DNA of 64,000 nt from positions 5,584 to 69,583 of the forward strand of contig NZ_GL892008.1 in NCBI RefSeq assembly GCF_000213575.1, written 5' to 3'. Positions within the stretch are counted from its first letter, which is position 1; every line of letters begins with the position of its first letter. The notes under the pieces were generated by a model. It searched no databases. It was not told the DNA's origin and worked only from the letters and a program-made list of their open reading frames with translations. The stretch is from Dysgonomonas mossii DSM 22836. Its GTDB lineage: Bacteria > Bacteroidota > Bacteroidia > Bacteroidales > Dysgonomonadaceae. Positions 24,083 to 34,042 of this stretch are shown piece by piece. Both the position numbers and the translations under genes were made by a program.

Positions 24083-27000
24083 TTAGAACTCTACCTTAAC
24101 GCTGAATCCCAAATTGCGAAGACTTGGCTGCATAAAGTAGTCGATACCCTGGAAGTAAGTTCCGGTAGAAGCTGTTGCTTCAGGATCGAAAGGCGCTTTG
24201 TTGTAGATCATCCACAGGTTGCGCCCTACGAACGATACATTTACTTTCATTACATCGTTGAACCATTTGCTAGGCAGGGTATAACCTACCGATACTTCTT
24301 GCAAACGAACGTTGGTGGCTTTGTAGATATAATCTGACAATAAACCTTCGGTTTGTCCTGTTACAGAATAGTATTTGTAAGGGTCGATCTTCGTATTGCC
24401 TATCATTACGCCTCCATTGTCTCTGGCAACGGCAGTAGCTTTAGTTACGCCAAATCCGTCCAAAATAGCCTGCGTAGGAGAAACAACGATACCGCCCAAA
24501 CGTGCCGATACGAGGAATCCGAAGTTGATATCTTTCCATCTGAAGTCGTTTCTAAAGCCTAGGTTCCATTTTGGAAGCACCGAGCCCACTTTATCCATTG
24601 TATTTTCAAGTTCAGGACTTCCGTTTTCGTTCAGAACGACAGCGCCTTTATCATCATATTTCAATTTTTTCTTAACATAGAAGTCACCCATTGTACCGCC
24701 TGCATACAGACGAAACTCTGAAGCACCAATTCCTCCTTGTGAAACATAATCTAGATCAACCATTTTTCCTGTTACAGGATCAGGATATTTACCTAGCTGC
24801 TTGATCGTATTTTTGTTGTAGCCGGCAGTAAATGTTGAGTTCCAGTTAAAGTCTCCCCATTTATTGTCGGCGCCCAATGTAATTTCCACTCCTTTATTTT
24901 CTACATCACCAGTCTGAATGTATACCGAAGTATACATTGTAGTAGCTGAGAGAGGATTCTGGAGCGTCTGATTTTTGGTATTAGACTTGTACCATGTCAT
25001 GTCGAAGCTTAGTCTATTGCCCCAGAATTTAGAGCTCAATCCGGCTTCCCACGATCCTGTTCTTTCAGGTTTAAGGTCTTTTATCGGCATATATGTGTTG
25101 GTTTTCCAAAAACCTCCCTGCTCGTCATATTCGTATGTAGCGATAGACAGGTTGCGAGGAATAGCTGAACCTACCGAAGAGTAAGACCCACGTACTTTCA
25201 TATACGAAATAAAGCTTGGCAATTTCACCATTTCGGATACCACACCCGAAACCCCTACTGAAGGGTAGAAGAACGAGCTGTTATCTGTATTTGCAAGAGC
25301 AGAAGCCCAGTCGTTACGACCTGTCAATGTAAGATATAACATGCTCTTCCAGCCTAGTTCCACGTTGGCGAATACCGACTGAGTTTGTTCGTGCCAGCCG
25401 TCTTGTATCAATCTGGTTTTAGGAGCATTCTTGTCGATATTTGTTATCGCAAAGAAGTTAGGGATCATCAACGATGTACCATCCACTCCGCTTTCGTCGG
25501 AACGCATATCAGAGATACTTGTACCGATATTGGCAGACAAAGAGTAGCTGCCGAAGTACTTGTTGATGTTTAACAACAAGTCGGCATACGCTTGCTTGTA
25601 GTCTTCTTTTGTAGACTTGAAACGTCCTGTTTCGGATGCAAACAATTGGTGAGTAGAAGCATAATTCTTCTGCGTGAAGTTATTCTGCGAATTGTCGAGA
25701 CGTGCACGTCCCATTACATTCATCCAGTCGAAGATATTGTATTGCAGGTTCACGTTCATCATATAACGGTCACGTTTGTTTACCATTCTGTTGCGATTGA
25801 TAATCCAATATGGATTTTGCATCCCTAAGCCTTGGTCTCCAAACTTCCACTGTTGTACGTTGTATCCCAATGCATCGCTATATACTTCATAGTTTTTAGC
25901 ATAGCTGAAGTCTTCGCCTCTCGGATACGTATATATTGCAGTAAGCGGATTGTAATATTGTCCCTGAGCCATCATATTCTGGTCTTTTTGCTTGATATAG
26001 CTAAAGCCAAAATCGAGGGTCATTTTATCGTTCAAGAATTTAGTTGTATTCCTCAACGTTGCATTGTATTTCAGGTAATCGTTTTCAGGTATTATACCAT
26101 TGGCTGTAGTAGAACCCAACGACATAAATGTCTGATTCTTGTCTGTCCCTACCGACAGTGTAGCCGATGTTTGGGAAGTAGCACCTGTATCGAAGAAGTC
26201 TGAAGGATTGTAAGCATACTTGTTTTGTACATCGCCCCAGCTCTTATATTCACCTGTTTTGTTCCCGTATTTGTTTTGGAAATCAGGCATCACAAACGGA
26301 CGAGAGAATGTAGTCTGGTTGGATATTGTCACTTTTGGTTTACCTGTAGCTCCCTTTTTGGTTGTGATCACAATCGCACCATTTGCAGCGTTAGACCCGT
26401 AAAGGGCTGCGGCAGCAGGACCTGTAAGCACGGACATGCTTTCGATATCATCGGGGTTGAGGTCTGAAATACCCTCTCCACGAGGCTGATCGGCATACTC
26501 ATTGTTCTGATTCAATCCGCCCTTGTTAGCGTTGAAAATAGGCACACCGTCTATCACGTACAATGCGTTGTTATCCTTTGTTATAGATTTAGAACCACGC
26601 ATTACCACACGTGTAGCTCCACCGATACCGGCAGCAGACGCATTGATGTTTACACCGGCCACTTTACCCGACAGGGAGTTCATCAGGTTTACATCTTTTA
26701 CTCCTGTAAGCTCATCGCCTTTTATCTCCTGTACATTGTAGCTCAATGCTTTTTGTGCTCTCTTGATACCCAAAGCAGTTACCACCACTTCGTCAAGGTT
26801 CACGTCGCTTTCTTTCAAGACTACGTCGAACGAAGTTTGACTTCCTACATTCAGCGTTTGCGAAACATAACCGATATAGGTTACTTCCAACGCTTTTCCT
26901 GCAGGAACTTTTATTGAGAAATTACCGTCAATGTCGGTTATTGTACCTATAGTAGTACCCTTTACGGCTACACTAACCCCGATGAGCGGTTCGCCACTCT

Positions 27001-27430
27001 TATCTTTTATAGTACCTGTTACCACCCTGTCTTGCTGAGTTGCACCGATTTCTTTGGTATTTGCATTCGCAGAAAGGATAATATGTGCACCTTCCATGCT
27101 ATAGCTGATATTTGTATTTTTCAACACATGATCAAGCACCTCCGCAGTGGGCTTGTCTTTTACGTTCACAGTCGTTGTCTGATCTACACCAACCTTGTTA
27201 TTGTAAATAAACAAATAGCTGGTTTGGCTTTCGATTTCGTTTAAGACTTTGGCTAACTTAACATTTTTCAGGTTCATTGTCACTCTTGCACTCTGAGAGT
27301 AAGAGTTTTCAGCAAATAGGAATTGGATGCTGCATAATAGACATAAAATAAAAACCCTCATGATTTTTGTCAATTGTTTTAATTCCGGATATTTTAAATA
27401 AAAAACATCCTTCAAATCATTATTTTTCAT
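24083..27430 (-). CDS. SusC-like TonB-dependent receptor with STN domain
   Basis: 1115 residues. After a signal sequence comes an STN domain (about 45-115: VTMNLKNVKLAKVLNEIESQ, TSYLFIYNNKVGVDQ), then a carboxypeptidase-D-like domain (about 135-215: VVTGTIKDKSGEPLIGVSVA). The plug domain (about 225-335) has DEVVVTALGIKRAQKALSYN and the SusC signature GAAAALYGSNAANGAIVITT. The rest is the beta-barrel, ending NLGFSVKVEF. It imports substrate with TonB energy. The STN domain marks receptors that signal to a FecR anti-sigma factor, and such a gene lies directly upstream. No hydrolase is seen in the locus. Confidence 0.97.
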   Translation of the reverse strand: MKNNDLKDVFYLKYPELKQLTKIMRVFILCLLCSIQFLFAENSYSQSARVTMNLKNVKLAKVLNEIESQTSYLFIYNNKVGVDQTTTVNVKDKPTAEVLDHVLKNTNISYSMEGAHIILSANANTKEIGATQQDRVVTGTIKDKSGEPLIGVSVAVKGTTIGTITDIDGNFSIKVPAGKALEVTYIGYVSQTLNVGSQTSFDVVLKESDVNLDEVVVTALGIKRAQKALSYNVQEIKGDELTGVKDVNLMNSLSGKVAGVNINASAAGIGGATRVVMRGSKSITKDNNALYVIDGVPIFNANKGGLNQNNEYADQPRGEGISDLNPDDIESMSVLTGPAAAALYGSNAANGAIVITTKKGATGKPKVTISNQTTFSRPFVMPDFQNKYGNKTGEYKSWGDVQNKYAYNPSDFFDTGATSQTSATLSVGTDKNQTFMSLGSTTANGIIPENDYLKYNATLRNTTKFLNDKMTLDFGFSYIKQKDQNMMAQGQYYNPLTAIYTYPRGEDFSYAKNYEVYSDALGYNVQQWKFGDQGLGMQNPYWIINRNRMVNKRDRYMMNVNLQYNIFDWMNVMGRARLDNSQNNFTQKNYASTHQLFASETGRFKSTKEDYKQAYADLLLNINKYFGSYSLSANIGTSISDMRSDESGVDGTSLMIPNFFAITNIDKNAPKTRLIQDGWHEQTQSVFANVELGWKSMLYLTLTGRNDWASALANTDNSSFFYPSVGVSGVVSEMVKLPSFISYMKVRGSYSSVGSAIPRNLSIATYEYDEQGGFWKTNTYMPIKDLKPERTGSWEAGLSSKFWGNRLSFDMTWYKSNTKNQTLQNPLSATTMYTSVYIQTGDVENKGVEITLGADNKWGDFNWNSTFTAGYNKNTIKQLGKYPDPVTGKMVDLDYVSQGGIGASEFRLYAGGTMGDFYVKKKLKYDDKGAVVLNENGSPELENTMDKVGSVLPKWNLGFRNDFRWKDINFGFLVSARLGGIVVSPTQAILDGFGVTKATAVARDNGGVMIGNTKIDPYKYYSVTGQTEGLLSDYIYKATNVRLQEVSVGYTLPSKWFNDVMKVNVSFVGRNLWMIYNKAPFDPEATASTGTYFQGIDYFMQPSLRNLGFSVKVEF

Positions 27431-27488
27431 AGATTTGTTTTGTTAATGAGATTGATACTCTTTTTTATTAAAACTGTATTGGTTTCGC

Positions 27489-27520
27489 GTGCCAAAAAAT
27501 GTTGCAGCATTTTTTGGCAC
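27489..27520. promoter_or_regulatory. Strong hairpin between fecR-like and susC-like genes
   Basis: GTGCCAAAAAATG faces CATTTTTTGGCAC, a perfect 13-bp stem with loop TTGCAG, about 60 bp from each gene. On the minus strand no T run follows, so it is more likely an RNA-processing, stability or partial-termination element than a simple terminator. Confidence 0.6.
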
Positions 27521-27575
27521 TTTTTGTTACGATCAGGTATTTTTCATTGGCTTACATTTTAGAGTGATTGTATTT

Positions 27576-28535
27576 TTACTTGATATTAATGATATGGGTT
27601 TCAGGATCCCTTTGGTATTCAAATTTTATATCTCTTTGCAAAACACGTAACGCATAGTCGATGCCGTCTACAAAACGGAACTTACCGGTGTACGAATATT
27701 TGCCTACGTGCGTATTGTCTATATTGATTCTTAGTCCGTATATTTTTTCAAAGTCGCGCATAATACTGCCAAAAGAGGCATTATTGAAGCTGATCAATCC
27801 CTCTTTCCATCGGTAAACATCATAGTCTTCGATACCCGAAACCTCGAGCTTGCCATCTCTCAAAACCGCTCTGGTGTTGGGGCTGAGGGTCAACGACTGG
27901 CTAGGGTCGGACGTAAGATCTACCTTTACCTTACCATCCATCAGTGTGGCCACAAAATCGTCTTCACCCGAATATGCCATCACATCAAACTTGGTACCCA
28001 GTACGCTCACATTTCCTTTCGATGTTTCTACAATAAAGGGTTTATCCTCGTTGTGCACCACCTCAAAATAGGCTTGCCCATCGAGCTTTACGATACGTTG
28101 TTCTTTATTGAAAGATACAGGGTATTCTATTTTGGTACGGGCATTGAGCCATACTTGGGTACCATCGGGCAAGGAAAGGTTTACATATTGCCCGGCAGGA
28201 ACACTGATAGACTGCATTCCATAGTCTTCATTGCTATTTTTTATTTGCATATACAGCAATCCGCTCATAAGCAAGATAGCAATAACAGCCGCCACTTTCA
28301 TAAATGTACCGAACAGTATCCGTTTACGGTCTGCCGATGGTTCTTCTACCAATATGCTACTATCGGCAGTGATGCTGCTTGGGTCGTGATGCAAGATCAA
28401 GGCATCAAAAAGTTTTCTCTCCTGATAAAACTGCTCCTGATTCTGAGGCGATGCGTCAAACCATTCTTTTATTGTTTGATCTTCACTATCAGTAGTTAAA
28501 CCTTCAAAAAACCTAAATAATAATTCTGAATCCAT
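27576..28535 (-). CDS. FecR-type anti-sigma factor
   Basis: 319 residues. N-terminal cytosolic part with the DUF4880-like pattern (DQTIKEWFDASPQNQEQFYQ), one membrane span at about residues 77-97 (MKVAAVIAILLMSGLLYMQI), then the periplasmic FecR domain (VPAGQYVNLSLPDGTQVWLN, DGQAYFEVVHNEDKPFIVET) and the C-terminal DUF4974 domain with LISFNNASFGSIMRDFEKIY. It holds the cognate sigma factor until the STN domain of the loaded receptor signals. Sits between the sigma gene and the SusC gene. Confidence 0.95.
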   Translation of the reverse strand: MDSELLFRFFEGLTTDSEDQTIKEWFDASPQNQEQFYQERKLFDALILHHDPSSITADSSILVEEPSADRKRILFGTFMKVAAVIAILLMSGLLYMQIKNSNEDYGMQSISVPAGQYVNLSLPDGTQVWLNARTKIEYPVSFNKEQRIVKLDGQAYFEVVHNEDKPFIVETSKGNVSVLGTKFDVMAYSGEDDFVATLMDGKVKVDLTSDPSQSLTLSPNTRAVLRDGKLEVSGIEDYDVYRWKEGLISFNNASFGSIMRDFEKIYGLRINIDNTHVGKYSYTGKFRFVDGIDYALRVLQRDIKFEYQRDPETHIINIK

Positions 28536-28664
28536 TTACTTTTTGCGACTATTTATATTTTGTCTATAAGAATGTCGTGTATAAGAATAACAACCGAAGG
28601 CCGTACATCCCTAGTCAAAATATTGTTAACAAATATTAAAATAAAATTAGCCTATAAATAAGAG

Positions 28665-29234
28665 CTACTTATTCAGAATAAAGAAAAGCGCTATCCACGC
28701 CGAAAGGTAATCTTTCAGGTTTAGCCGAAGCAAGCTCAGGGCTTTTGAGATGTGGAATTCAACTCCTTTGGTAGTGATGCCAAACATTTCGGCTATTTCT
28801 TTATGTGATTTTTCTTTGTAACGGCTCTCTACAAATATATCGATTGTGCGCTGTGGTAGTTTAGCCAGTGTGTCTCTCACAATCTGCTGTATCTCTTCCG
28901 AGAATATTTCTTCGGGGTCGCATGCTTCCAACGAACTGATACGTACATCGAGCTCCCATTGGGCATAACTGCCCATATCGGTAAGTATCCGGCTTCTGCG
29001 TTCTGTTTGTTTGAGATAGTTGAGGCATTTGTTTTTTATTATCGTCAATATATATGCCTCTATATTAGAATCTGCACTCAGGTTATCCTTATTGTCCCAA
29101 TAAATCATGAAGGCCTCTGTGGTGAGGTCTTCTGCAACATCCATACTACGTACATACGAATTAGCAAAACGAACAAAGCGGCTATAGTATTTCGTAAAAA
29201 AACTATTAAACTTTGGATTTACAGGGTTAACCAT
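28665..29234 (-). CDS. ECF-type RNA polymerase sigma-70 factor
   Basis: 189 residues. Region 2 (VRFANSYVRSMDVAEDLTTE, AFMIYWDNKD) and region 4 (TLAKLPQRTIDIFVESRYKE, HKEIAEMFGITTKGVEFHIS) are typical of Bacteroidetes FecI-like sigma factors. The last residues are hydrophobic (LNLKDYLSAWIALFFIL), common in this group. It would direct transcription of the downstream SusCD genes when freed by the FecR partner. A -7 element TACTTTTG lies about 22 bp upstream (29263-29256), so its own transcription uses the housekeeping sigma. Confidence 0.95.
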   Translation of the reverse strand: MVNPVNPKFNSFFTKYYSRFVRFANSYVRSMDVAEDLTTEAFMIYWDNKDNLSADSNIEAYILTIIKNKCLNYLKQTERRSRILTDMGSYAQWELDVRISSLEACDPEEIFSEEIQQIVRDTLAKLPQRTIDIFVESRYKEKSHKEIAEMFGITTKGVEFHISKALSLLRLNLKDYLSAWIALFFILNK

Positions 29235-29569
29235 TCATACATCATTTAGACAATACAAAAGTAGGAACTATTTAGAATATCAACTGTAAGATTACATTTT
29301 TTTGTAAATCTTTCACAACGGAAATAATAACACAAAATCTCACAGCAAAAGATTCGGTACAGCTATCGCATACCATTACCATACTCTATATTTGCCTTGC
29401 TTCACCCAATTAGGTACCAAATATCACAAAACATTTTCATTAAAACAACATATATGCCAATTATCTAAAATACCTGAAAGCTATTCTATAAATAAAGAAT
29501 TATGGCTAACTTGCAGCCGTTTTTCGCCGGGATGTAAACCCCGACATTTTTTCACCCAAAAACTTTCTG
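29235..29569 (-). promoter_or_regulatory. Divergent promoter region, sigma factor / ABC exporter
   Basis: 335 bp with no gene. The minus-strand TACTTTTG box at 29263-29256 serves the sigma gene. On the plus side I see no confident promoter for the exporter, and no other structure. Confidence 0.45.
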
Positions 29570-31411
29570 ATGAAAGACTTCATAACACTGATAAGGAGGT
29601 TTGTACCTCCATACAAAAGGCAAGTAGTACTAAATCTTGTGTTCAACATACTGAGTGCTATCCTCAATGTATTTTCTTTTGCGCTGATAGTACCTATACT
29701 CCGTATATTGTTTAAAGTAGACGAAAAGGTATACGAATACATGCCTGTAGATACATCCAGCATCAGCACAATGCTCAACTATAAGGTTCTCGAAAACAAC
29801 TTCTACGCATACCTTTCGGATATGATGGCCACACACTCGGGCGGAATGGTATTGCTTGGCTTGGGACTAACCCTTGTGGTGATGACCTTATTCAAAACCG
29901 GCGCTACCTACCTCAGTGCTTATTATATCGTAGATGTTCGCACAGGTGTGGTACGGGATATCCGCAAAAAAATAAACGACAAAATACTATCGTTGCCTCT
30001 CGGCTTCTTCTCGGGAGAACGCAAAGGCGATATTATTGCACGTATGACAGGGGATGTAAACGAGGTGGAAAATTCGGTGATGAGTTCGCTCGATATGGTT
30101 ACCAAAAACCCGATTATGATACTCGTATATCTGGGTACAATGCTTTTTATCAGCTGGGAGCTTACCATCTTCGTACTGATATTATTACCTATAGCCGGAT
30201 ACATTATGGGCAAGGTAGGCAAAAGCCTCAAACGCAGGTCGGTGACAGCACAAAACCAATGGGGAAGCCTTGTTTCGCAGATAGAGGAAACACTGGGCGG
30301 ATTGCGCATCATCAAAGCATTCAATGCCGAGTCGAAGATGAAAACCCGTTTCGACTCGTCTAACAATATTTTCAGAAACATGTCGAACAAGATCGCTCGC
30401 CGCCAACAGATGGCGCACCCCATGAGCGAATTCTTGGGAACGATTGCTGTGGTTTGTGTACTTTGGTTTGGAGGAACGCTCATATTAGACGGATCGGGAT
30501 CGATGGACGCATCGAAGTTTATTTATTACCTGACTATATTTTATCTGATCATCAATCCGGCCAAAGACCTATCCAAATCGGTTTACGCCATACAAAAAGG
30601 GATGGCTTCGGTTGAGCGTATCGACAAGATACTAAAAGCAGAGAATAACATAAAAAATCCTGCTAATCCGAAACCAATATCGCTAAAGGAATCTATCACC
30701 TACAGAAATGTAGAATTCAAATACGAAACCAGCCATTGGGTTATAAAGAATGTAAGCCTCACCATTCCTAAAGGGAAAACAGTTGCCCTTGTAGGACAAT
30801 CGGGATCGGGCAAATCGACGATGGCAGACCTCCTACCCCGTTTTTATGACGTAAACAAGGGAGGTATCTATATTGACGATATAAACATCAAGGATGCCGA
30901 TGTGCACGACCTACGTTCGCTGATGGGTAACGTAAATCAGGAAGCAATCCTTTTCAACGATACATTCTACAACAACATTGCTTTTGGCGTAGATGACGCC
31001 ACAATGGAAAGAGTGGTAGAGGCTGCCAAGATAGCCAATGCCCACGACTTCATCATTGCGACAGAAGATGGGTACGAGACAAATATAGGCGACCGGGGCA
31101 GCAAACTGTCGGGCGGTCAACGCCAACGCATCAGTATTGCCCGTGCCATCCTCAAGAACCCTCAGATACTGATTCTCGACGAAGCCACATCGGCTCTCGA
31201 CACCGAATCGGAACGCCTGGTACAGGATGCGCTCGACAACCTGATGAAGAACCGCACCACGCTGGTTATCGCTCACCGCCTTTCTACAATAAAGAATGCG
31301 GACGAAATATGTGTGATGCACGAAGGCGAGATTGTAGAACGTGGACATCACGACGAGCTGTTCGAAAAGAATGGCTACTATCGTAAACTGTGCGATATGC
31401 AGCAGTTTTGA
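29570..31411 (+). CDS. ABC exporter, fused permease and ATPase (MsbA/lipid type)
   Basis: 613 residues. Six spans in the N-terminal half (from FALIVPILRILFKV to about residue 310), with the coupling region LPLGFFSGERKGDIIARMTG. The ATPase half has Walker A VALVGQSGSGKST, signature LSGGQRQRISIARA, Walker B QILILDEATSALD and the switch His in IAHRLSTI. The closest functional group is MsbA-like lipid or drug exporters of the inner membrane. The substrate is not known. The following trmB and mrp genes run in the same direction after a 90-bp gap that holds a short inverted repeat (TGCCAATG/CATTGGCA). Confidence 0.95.
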   Translation: MKDFITLIRRFVPPYKRQVVLNLVFNILSAILNVFSFALIVPILRILFKVDEKVYEYMPVDTSSISTMLNYKVLENNFYAYLSDMMATHSGGMVLLGLGLTLVVMTLFKTGATYLSAYYIVDVRTGVVRDIRKKINDKILSLPLGFFSGERKGDIIARMTGDVNEVENSVMSSLDMVTKNPIMILVYLGTMLFISWELTIFVLILLPIAGYIMGKVGKSLKRRSVTAQNQWGSLVSQIEETLGGLRIIKAFNAESKMKTRFDSSNNIFRNMSNKIARRQQMAHPMSEFLGTIAVVCVLWFGGTLILDGSGSMDASKFIYYLTIFYLIINPAKDLSKSVYAIQKGMASVERIDKILKAENNIKNPANPKPISLKESITYRNVEFKYETSHWVIKNVSLTIPKGKTVALVGQSGSGKSTMADLLPRFYDVNKGGIYIDDINIKDADVHDLRSLMGNVNQEAILFNDTFYNNIAFGVDDATMERVVEAAKIANAHDFIIATEDGYETNIGDRGSKLSGGQRQRISIARAILKNPQILILDEATSALDTESERLVQDALDNLMKNRTTLVIAHRLSTIKNADEICVMHEGEIVERGHHDELFEKNGYYRKLCDMQQF

Positions 31412-31501
31412 TATGCCAATGTGAAAATATGCCTATTGCCAATTTTGATTTCTTATACCATTGGCACATCGGCACATTAACCAATTATTAATTAATAATC
31501 A

Positions 31502-32263
31502 ATGGGAAAAAATAAGCTTGCCAAATTTGCCAACATGGAGGAATACACACACGTATTCCAATATCCGTTTGCCGTTTTGCAGGAAAAAGGATTTGAGATG
31601 AAAGGAAGGTGGAACGAATTGTTTTTCAAGAACAATAATCCCATTGTCCTCGAACTGGGCTGCGGCAAAGGCGAATATACCGTAGGGCTTGCCAAGCTGT
31701 ATCCGAACAAAAATTTTATAGGAGTAGATATAAAAGGCGCACGCATGTGGACAGGGGCAAAGCAGTCTCTCGAAGCCGGTATGCAGAATGTTGCATTCTT
31801 GCGCACGCACATCGAACTGATAACGCACTTCTTTGCAGCGGGCGAAGTATCGGAAATATGGATCACCTTCCCCGACCCGCAAATGAGCAAGGTAAACAAG
31901 CGAATGACCTCTACCCGCTTTATGAAGCTGTACCGTGAGATTTTGTCCGACAAGGGTATTGTACACCTCAAAACAGACAGCAACTTTATGTATACCTACA
32001 CCAGCGAGATGGTAAAAGCAAACGCTTTGCCTGTACTATTCGAAACGGACGATCTGTATCACTCTCAGCTTGTGGACGATATACTTAAAATACAAACCTA
32101 CTATGAACAACAATGGCTGGCAAGGGGTTTAAATATCAAGTATATAAAATTTGAATGTCAACATCGCGACCACTGGATAGAACCCGACATCGAGATCGAA
32201 AAAGACGACTATCGCAGCTTTGGGCGAAGTAATATATTAAATCAATCAACTAAAAATGGCTAA
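31502..32263 (+). CDS. trmB: tRNA (guanine-N7)-methyltransferase
   Basis: 253 residues. SAM-binding motif [20 protein letters not shown], followed by [16 protein letters not shown] and the conserved [20 protein letters not shown], the signature of TrmB. It methylates G46 of the tRNA variable loop. The N-terminal stretch ([20 protein letters not shown]) is the Bacteroidetes form. Its end overlaps the mrp start by 8 bp, so the two are translationally linked. Confidence 0.96.
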   Translation: MGKNKLAKFANMEEYTHVFQYPFAVLQEKGFEMKGRWNELFFKNNNPIVLELGCGKGEYTVGLAKLYPNKNFIGVDIKGARMWTGAKQSLEAGMQNVAFLRTHIELITHFFAAGEVSEIWITFPDPQMSKVNKRMTSTRFMKLYREILSDKGIVHLKTDSNFMYTYTSEMVKANALPVLFETDDLYHSQLVDDILKIQTYYEQQWLARGLNIKYIKFECQHRDHWIEPDIEIEKDDYRSFGRSNILNQSTKNG

Positions 32264-33368
32264 TATATATCCTAAATTAATTATCGACGCACTGCGCAAT
32301 GTGCGTTATCCCGGTACAGGGAAGGATATCGTAGAAATGGGATTTGTATCCGACGATATCCACATCGACGGAATGAAAGTGAGCTTTTCTCTACTTTTCG
32401 AAAAAGCGAACGACCCGTTTATCAAATCGATAGTAAAAGCTGCCGAAACAGCTATCCTGACTTACGTTGACCCCAATGTCGACATAAAAGGAAATATTGA
32501 AGTAAAAACCCAACAGGTAGAAGCACCCAAACCGGTGAAAGCACTGCCTCAGGTAAAAAATATCATTGCCATATCGTCCGGGAAAGGCGGTGTAGGAAAA
32601 AGTACCGTATCGGTAAATTTGGCGGTTGCCCTTGCCAACAAAGGCTACAAGGTGGGCTTGCTCGATGCCGATATCTTTGGACCTTCGTTACCCAAAATGT
32701 TTGACGAAGAGGAAGCACGCCCGTTTCTCGAACCGATTGACGGAAAAGAATACATCGTTCCGATAGAAAAGTATGGCGTAAAAATGCTTTCGATAGGTTT
32801 CTTTGTCAACAGAGACGACGCCGTAGTATGGCGTGGAGCAATGGCAGGCAATGCCTTGAAGCAACTGATAAACGACGGCAACTGGGGCGAACTCGATTAT
32901 TTCCTTATCGACTTCCCACCCGGAACAAGCGACATCCACCTCACACTGGTGCAAACGCTTGCAATAACCGGGGCGGTAGTAGTCAGCACCCCTCAGCAGG
33001 TAGCACTTGCCGATGCCCGCAAGGGAATCAATATGTTTACCAACGAAAAGGTAGGTGTGCCTATTCTCGGGCTGGTAGAGAACATGGCATGGTTTACTCC
33101 TGCCGAACTGCCTGAAAACAAGTATTTCATCTTCGGCAAAGAAGGTGCAAAAAATCTGGCAGAAGAAATGAATGTACAATTACTAGGACAAATACCTATC
33201 GTACAAAGCATTTGCGAAGGTGGCGACAAGGGTGTGCCTGTAGCATTGAACGAAAATACGATCACGGGAATGGCGTTTGCGCATCTTGCCGACAACTTTA
33301 TCAGTTCGGTAGAAAAACGCAATGCAGAAAAAGCCCCTACTCAAAAAGTAGAGATACATAATAGATAA
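32256..33368 (+). CDS. mrp: Mrp/NBP35-family P-loop ATPase
   Basis: 370 residues. N-terminal MIP18/DUF59-like domain (residues 1-90, [20 protein letters not shown]), then the P-loop domain with deviant Walker [34 protein letters not shown] and [13 protein letters not shown]. The family carries and transfers iron-sulphur clusters. The CxxC pair found in many relatives is absent: the segment reads [20 protein letters not shown] instead. This variant is, as far as I recall, usual in Bacteroidetes. Ends before a terminator hairpin. Confidence 0.95.
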   Translation: MANIYPKLIIDALRNVRYPGTGKDIVEMGFVSDDIHIDGMKVSFSLLFEKANDPFIKSIVKAAETAILTYVDPNVDIKGNIEVKTQQVEAPKPVKALPQVKNIIAISSGKGGVGKSTVSVNLAVALANKGYKVGLLDADIFGPSLPKMFDEEEARPFLEPIDGKEYIVPIEKYGVKMLSIGFFVNRDDAVVWRGAMAGNALKQLINDGNWGELDYFLIDFPPGTSDIHLTLVQTLAITGAVVVSTPQQVALADARKGINMFTNEKVGVPILGLVENMAWFTPAELPENKYFIFGKEGAKNLAEEMNVQLLGQIPIVQSICEGGDKGVPVALNENTITGMAFAHLADNFISSVEKRNAEKAPTQKVEIHNR

Positions 33369-33404
33369 GGTACAAGCTGAAGATATTTATCAGATCAATG
33401 ATTA

Positions 33405-33437
33405 GAAGCATCTCCACTATTATAGTAGAGATGCTTC
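33405..33437. terminator. Terminator after mrp
   Basis: GAAGCATCTC faces GAGATGCTTC, extended by ACTA/TAGT. It lies between convergent genes and can serve both, although the T run is weak. Confidence 0.7.
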
Positions 33438-33488
33438 GTTTATAATAATAAGGTATAGGGAATAGACTATTAATGACAAGAAGTATTA

Positions 33489-33878
33489 CTATCCCAACGG
33501 TTTTATCAGCGACCAGTGGTTATGGATTATTTTCCACTCAGCCTTGTCGTTCAATTGATACACTTCGGTACAATTCCATCGGTAAAGCTCTTCGCCGGAA
33601 TAAGAAATCAGATTATAAGTCAGCACAGCCGTTTGTGGATATACTTGCACCACAGGGTCTATCATTTCGTAACGCTCTACCTGAAAATTATTTCTCATAC
33701 TCTCATACAACTCTTTTATTCTCTCAAAGCCGTCAAGCCTTTTTTCCTGATACGGATCAAAATAGGTAAAGTCAGGAGAGTAAATAGCCAGATAACCGTC
33801 AGGGTTTCCTGTGTTCCAAAGTTCCAAAGCTGCAATCTCAATTGCGAGAATCTTGTTTTTGATGATTTCTTTATCCAT
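33489..33878 (-). CDS. NTF2-like/DUF4440 small protein
   Basis: 129 residues. The sequence KNKILAIEIAALELWNTGNP, then DGYLAIYSPDFTYFDPYQEK and a final WKIIHNHWSLIKP fit the cone-shaped NTF2-like fold (SnoaL/DUF4440 group), which includes isomerases, hydrolases and binding proteins. The conserved H-x-H/W end is present. No partner domain. It stands alone between the mrp terminator and the AraC gene on the same strand. Enzymatic role not predictable. Confidence 0.7.
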   Translation of the reverse strand: MDKEIIKNKILAIEIAALELWNTGNPDGYLAIYSPDFTYFDPYQEKRLDGFERIKELYESMRNNFQVERYEMIDPVVQVYPQTAVLTYNLISYSGEELYRWNCTEVYQLNDKAEWKIIHNHWSLIKPLG

Positions 33879-33920
33879 GTTTTTTGTTATTAGATTATGT
33901 ATTCTTTATCATTTCGCTTC

Positions 33921-33980
33921 TCTGTCATTCTGAGTGTAAGAAAGACTCCCTACTCATTTTAATAAAAGAGATGCTTATTA
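33921..33980. repeat. REP-like intergenic sequence, degenerate
   Basis: TGTCATTCTGAGTGTAAG then AAAGACTCCC, and a facing AAGAGATGCTT. Resembles the dispersed CATCCTGAGCG...GAATCTC elements common between genes in Bacteroidetes; related stretches occur at 35852 and 54905. Confidence 0.4.
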
Positions 33981-34042
33981 AGCAAAAATAGAGATCGTTT
34001 ACCTATTTATCAGGATATAAACTACGGAGGAAATAGCACTTT

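Noticed and set aside
29923-30483. Long minus-strand frame inside the ABC exporter
   Set aside because: Shadow of the exporter gene; sequence lacks domains.
31412-31501. Inverted repeat TGCCAATG/CATTGGCA between the ABC exporter and trmB genes as a terminator
   Set aside because: Stem is short, loop is long and no T run follows; may be a small repeat element.
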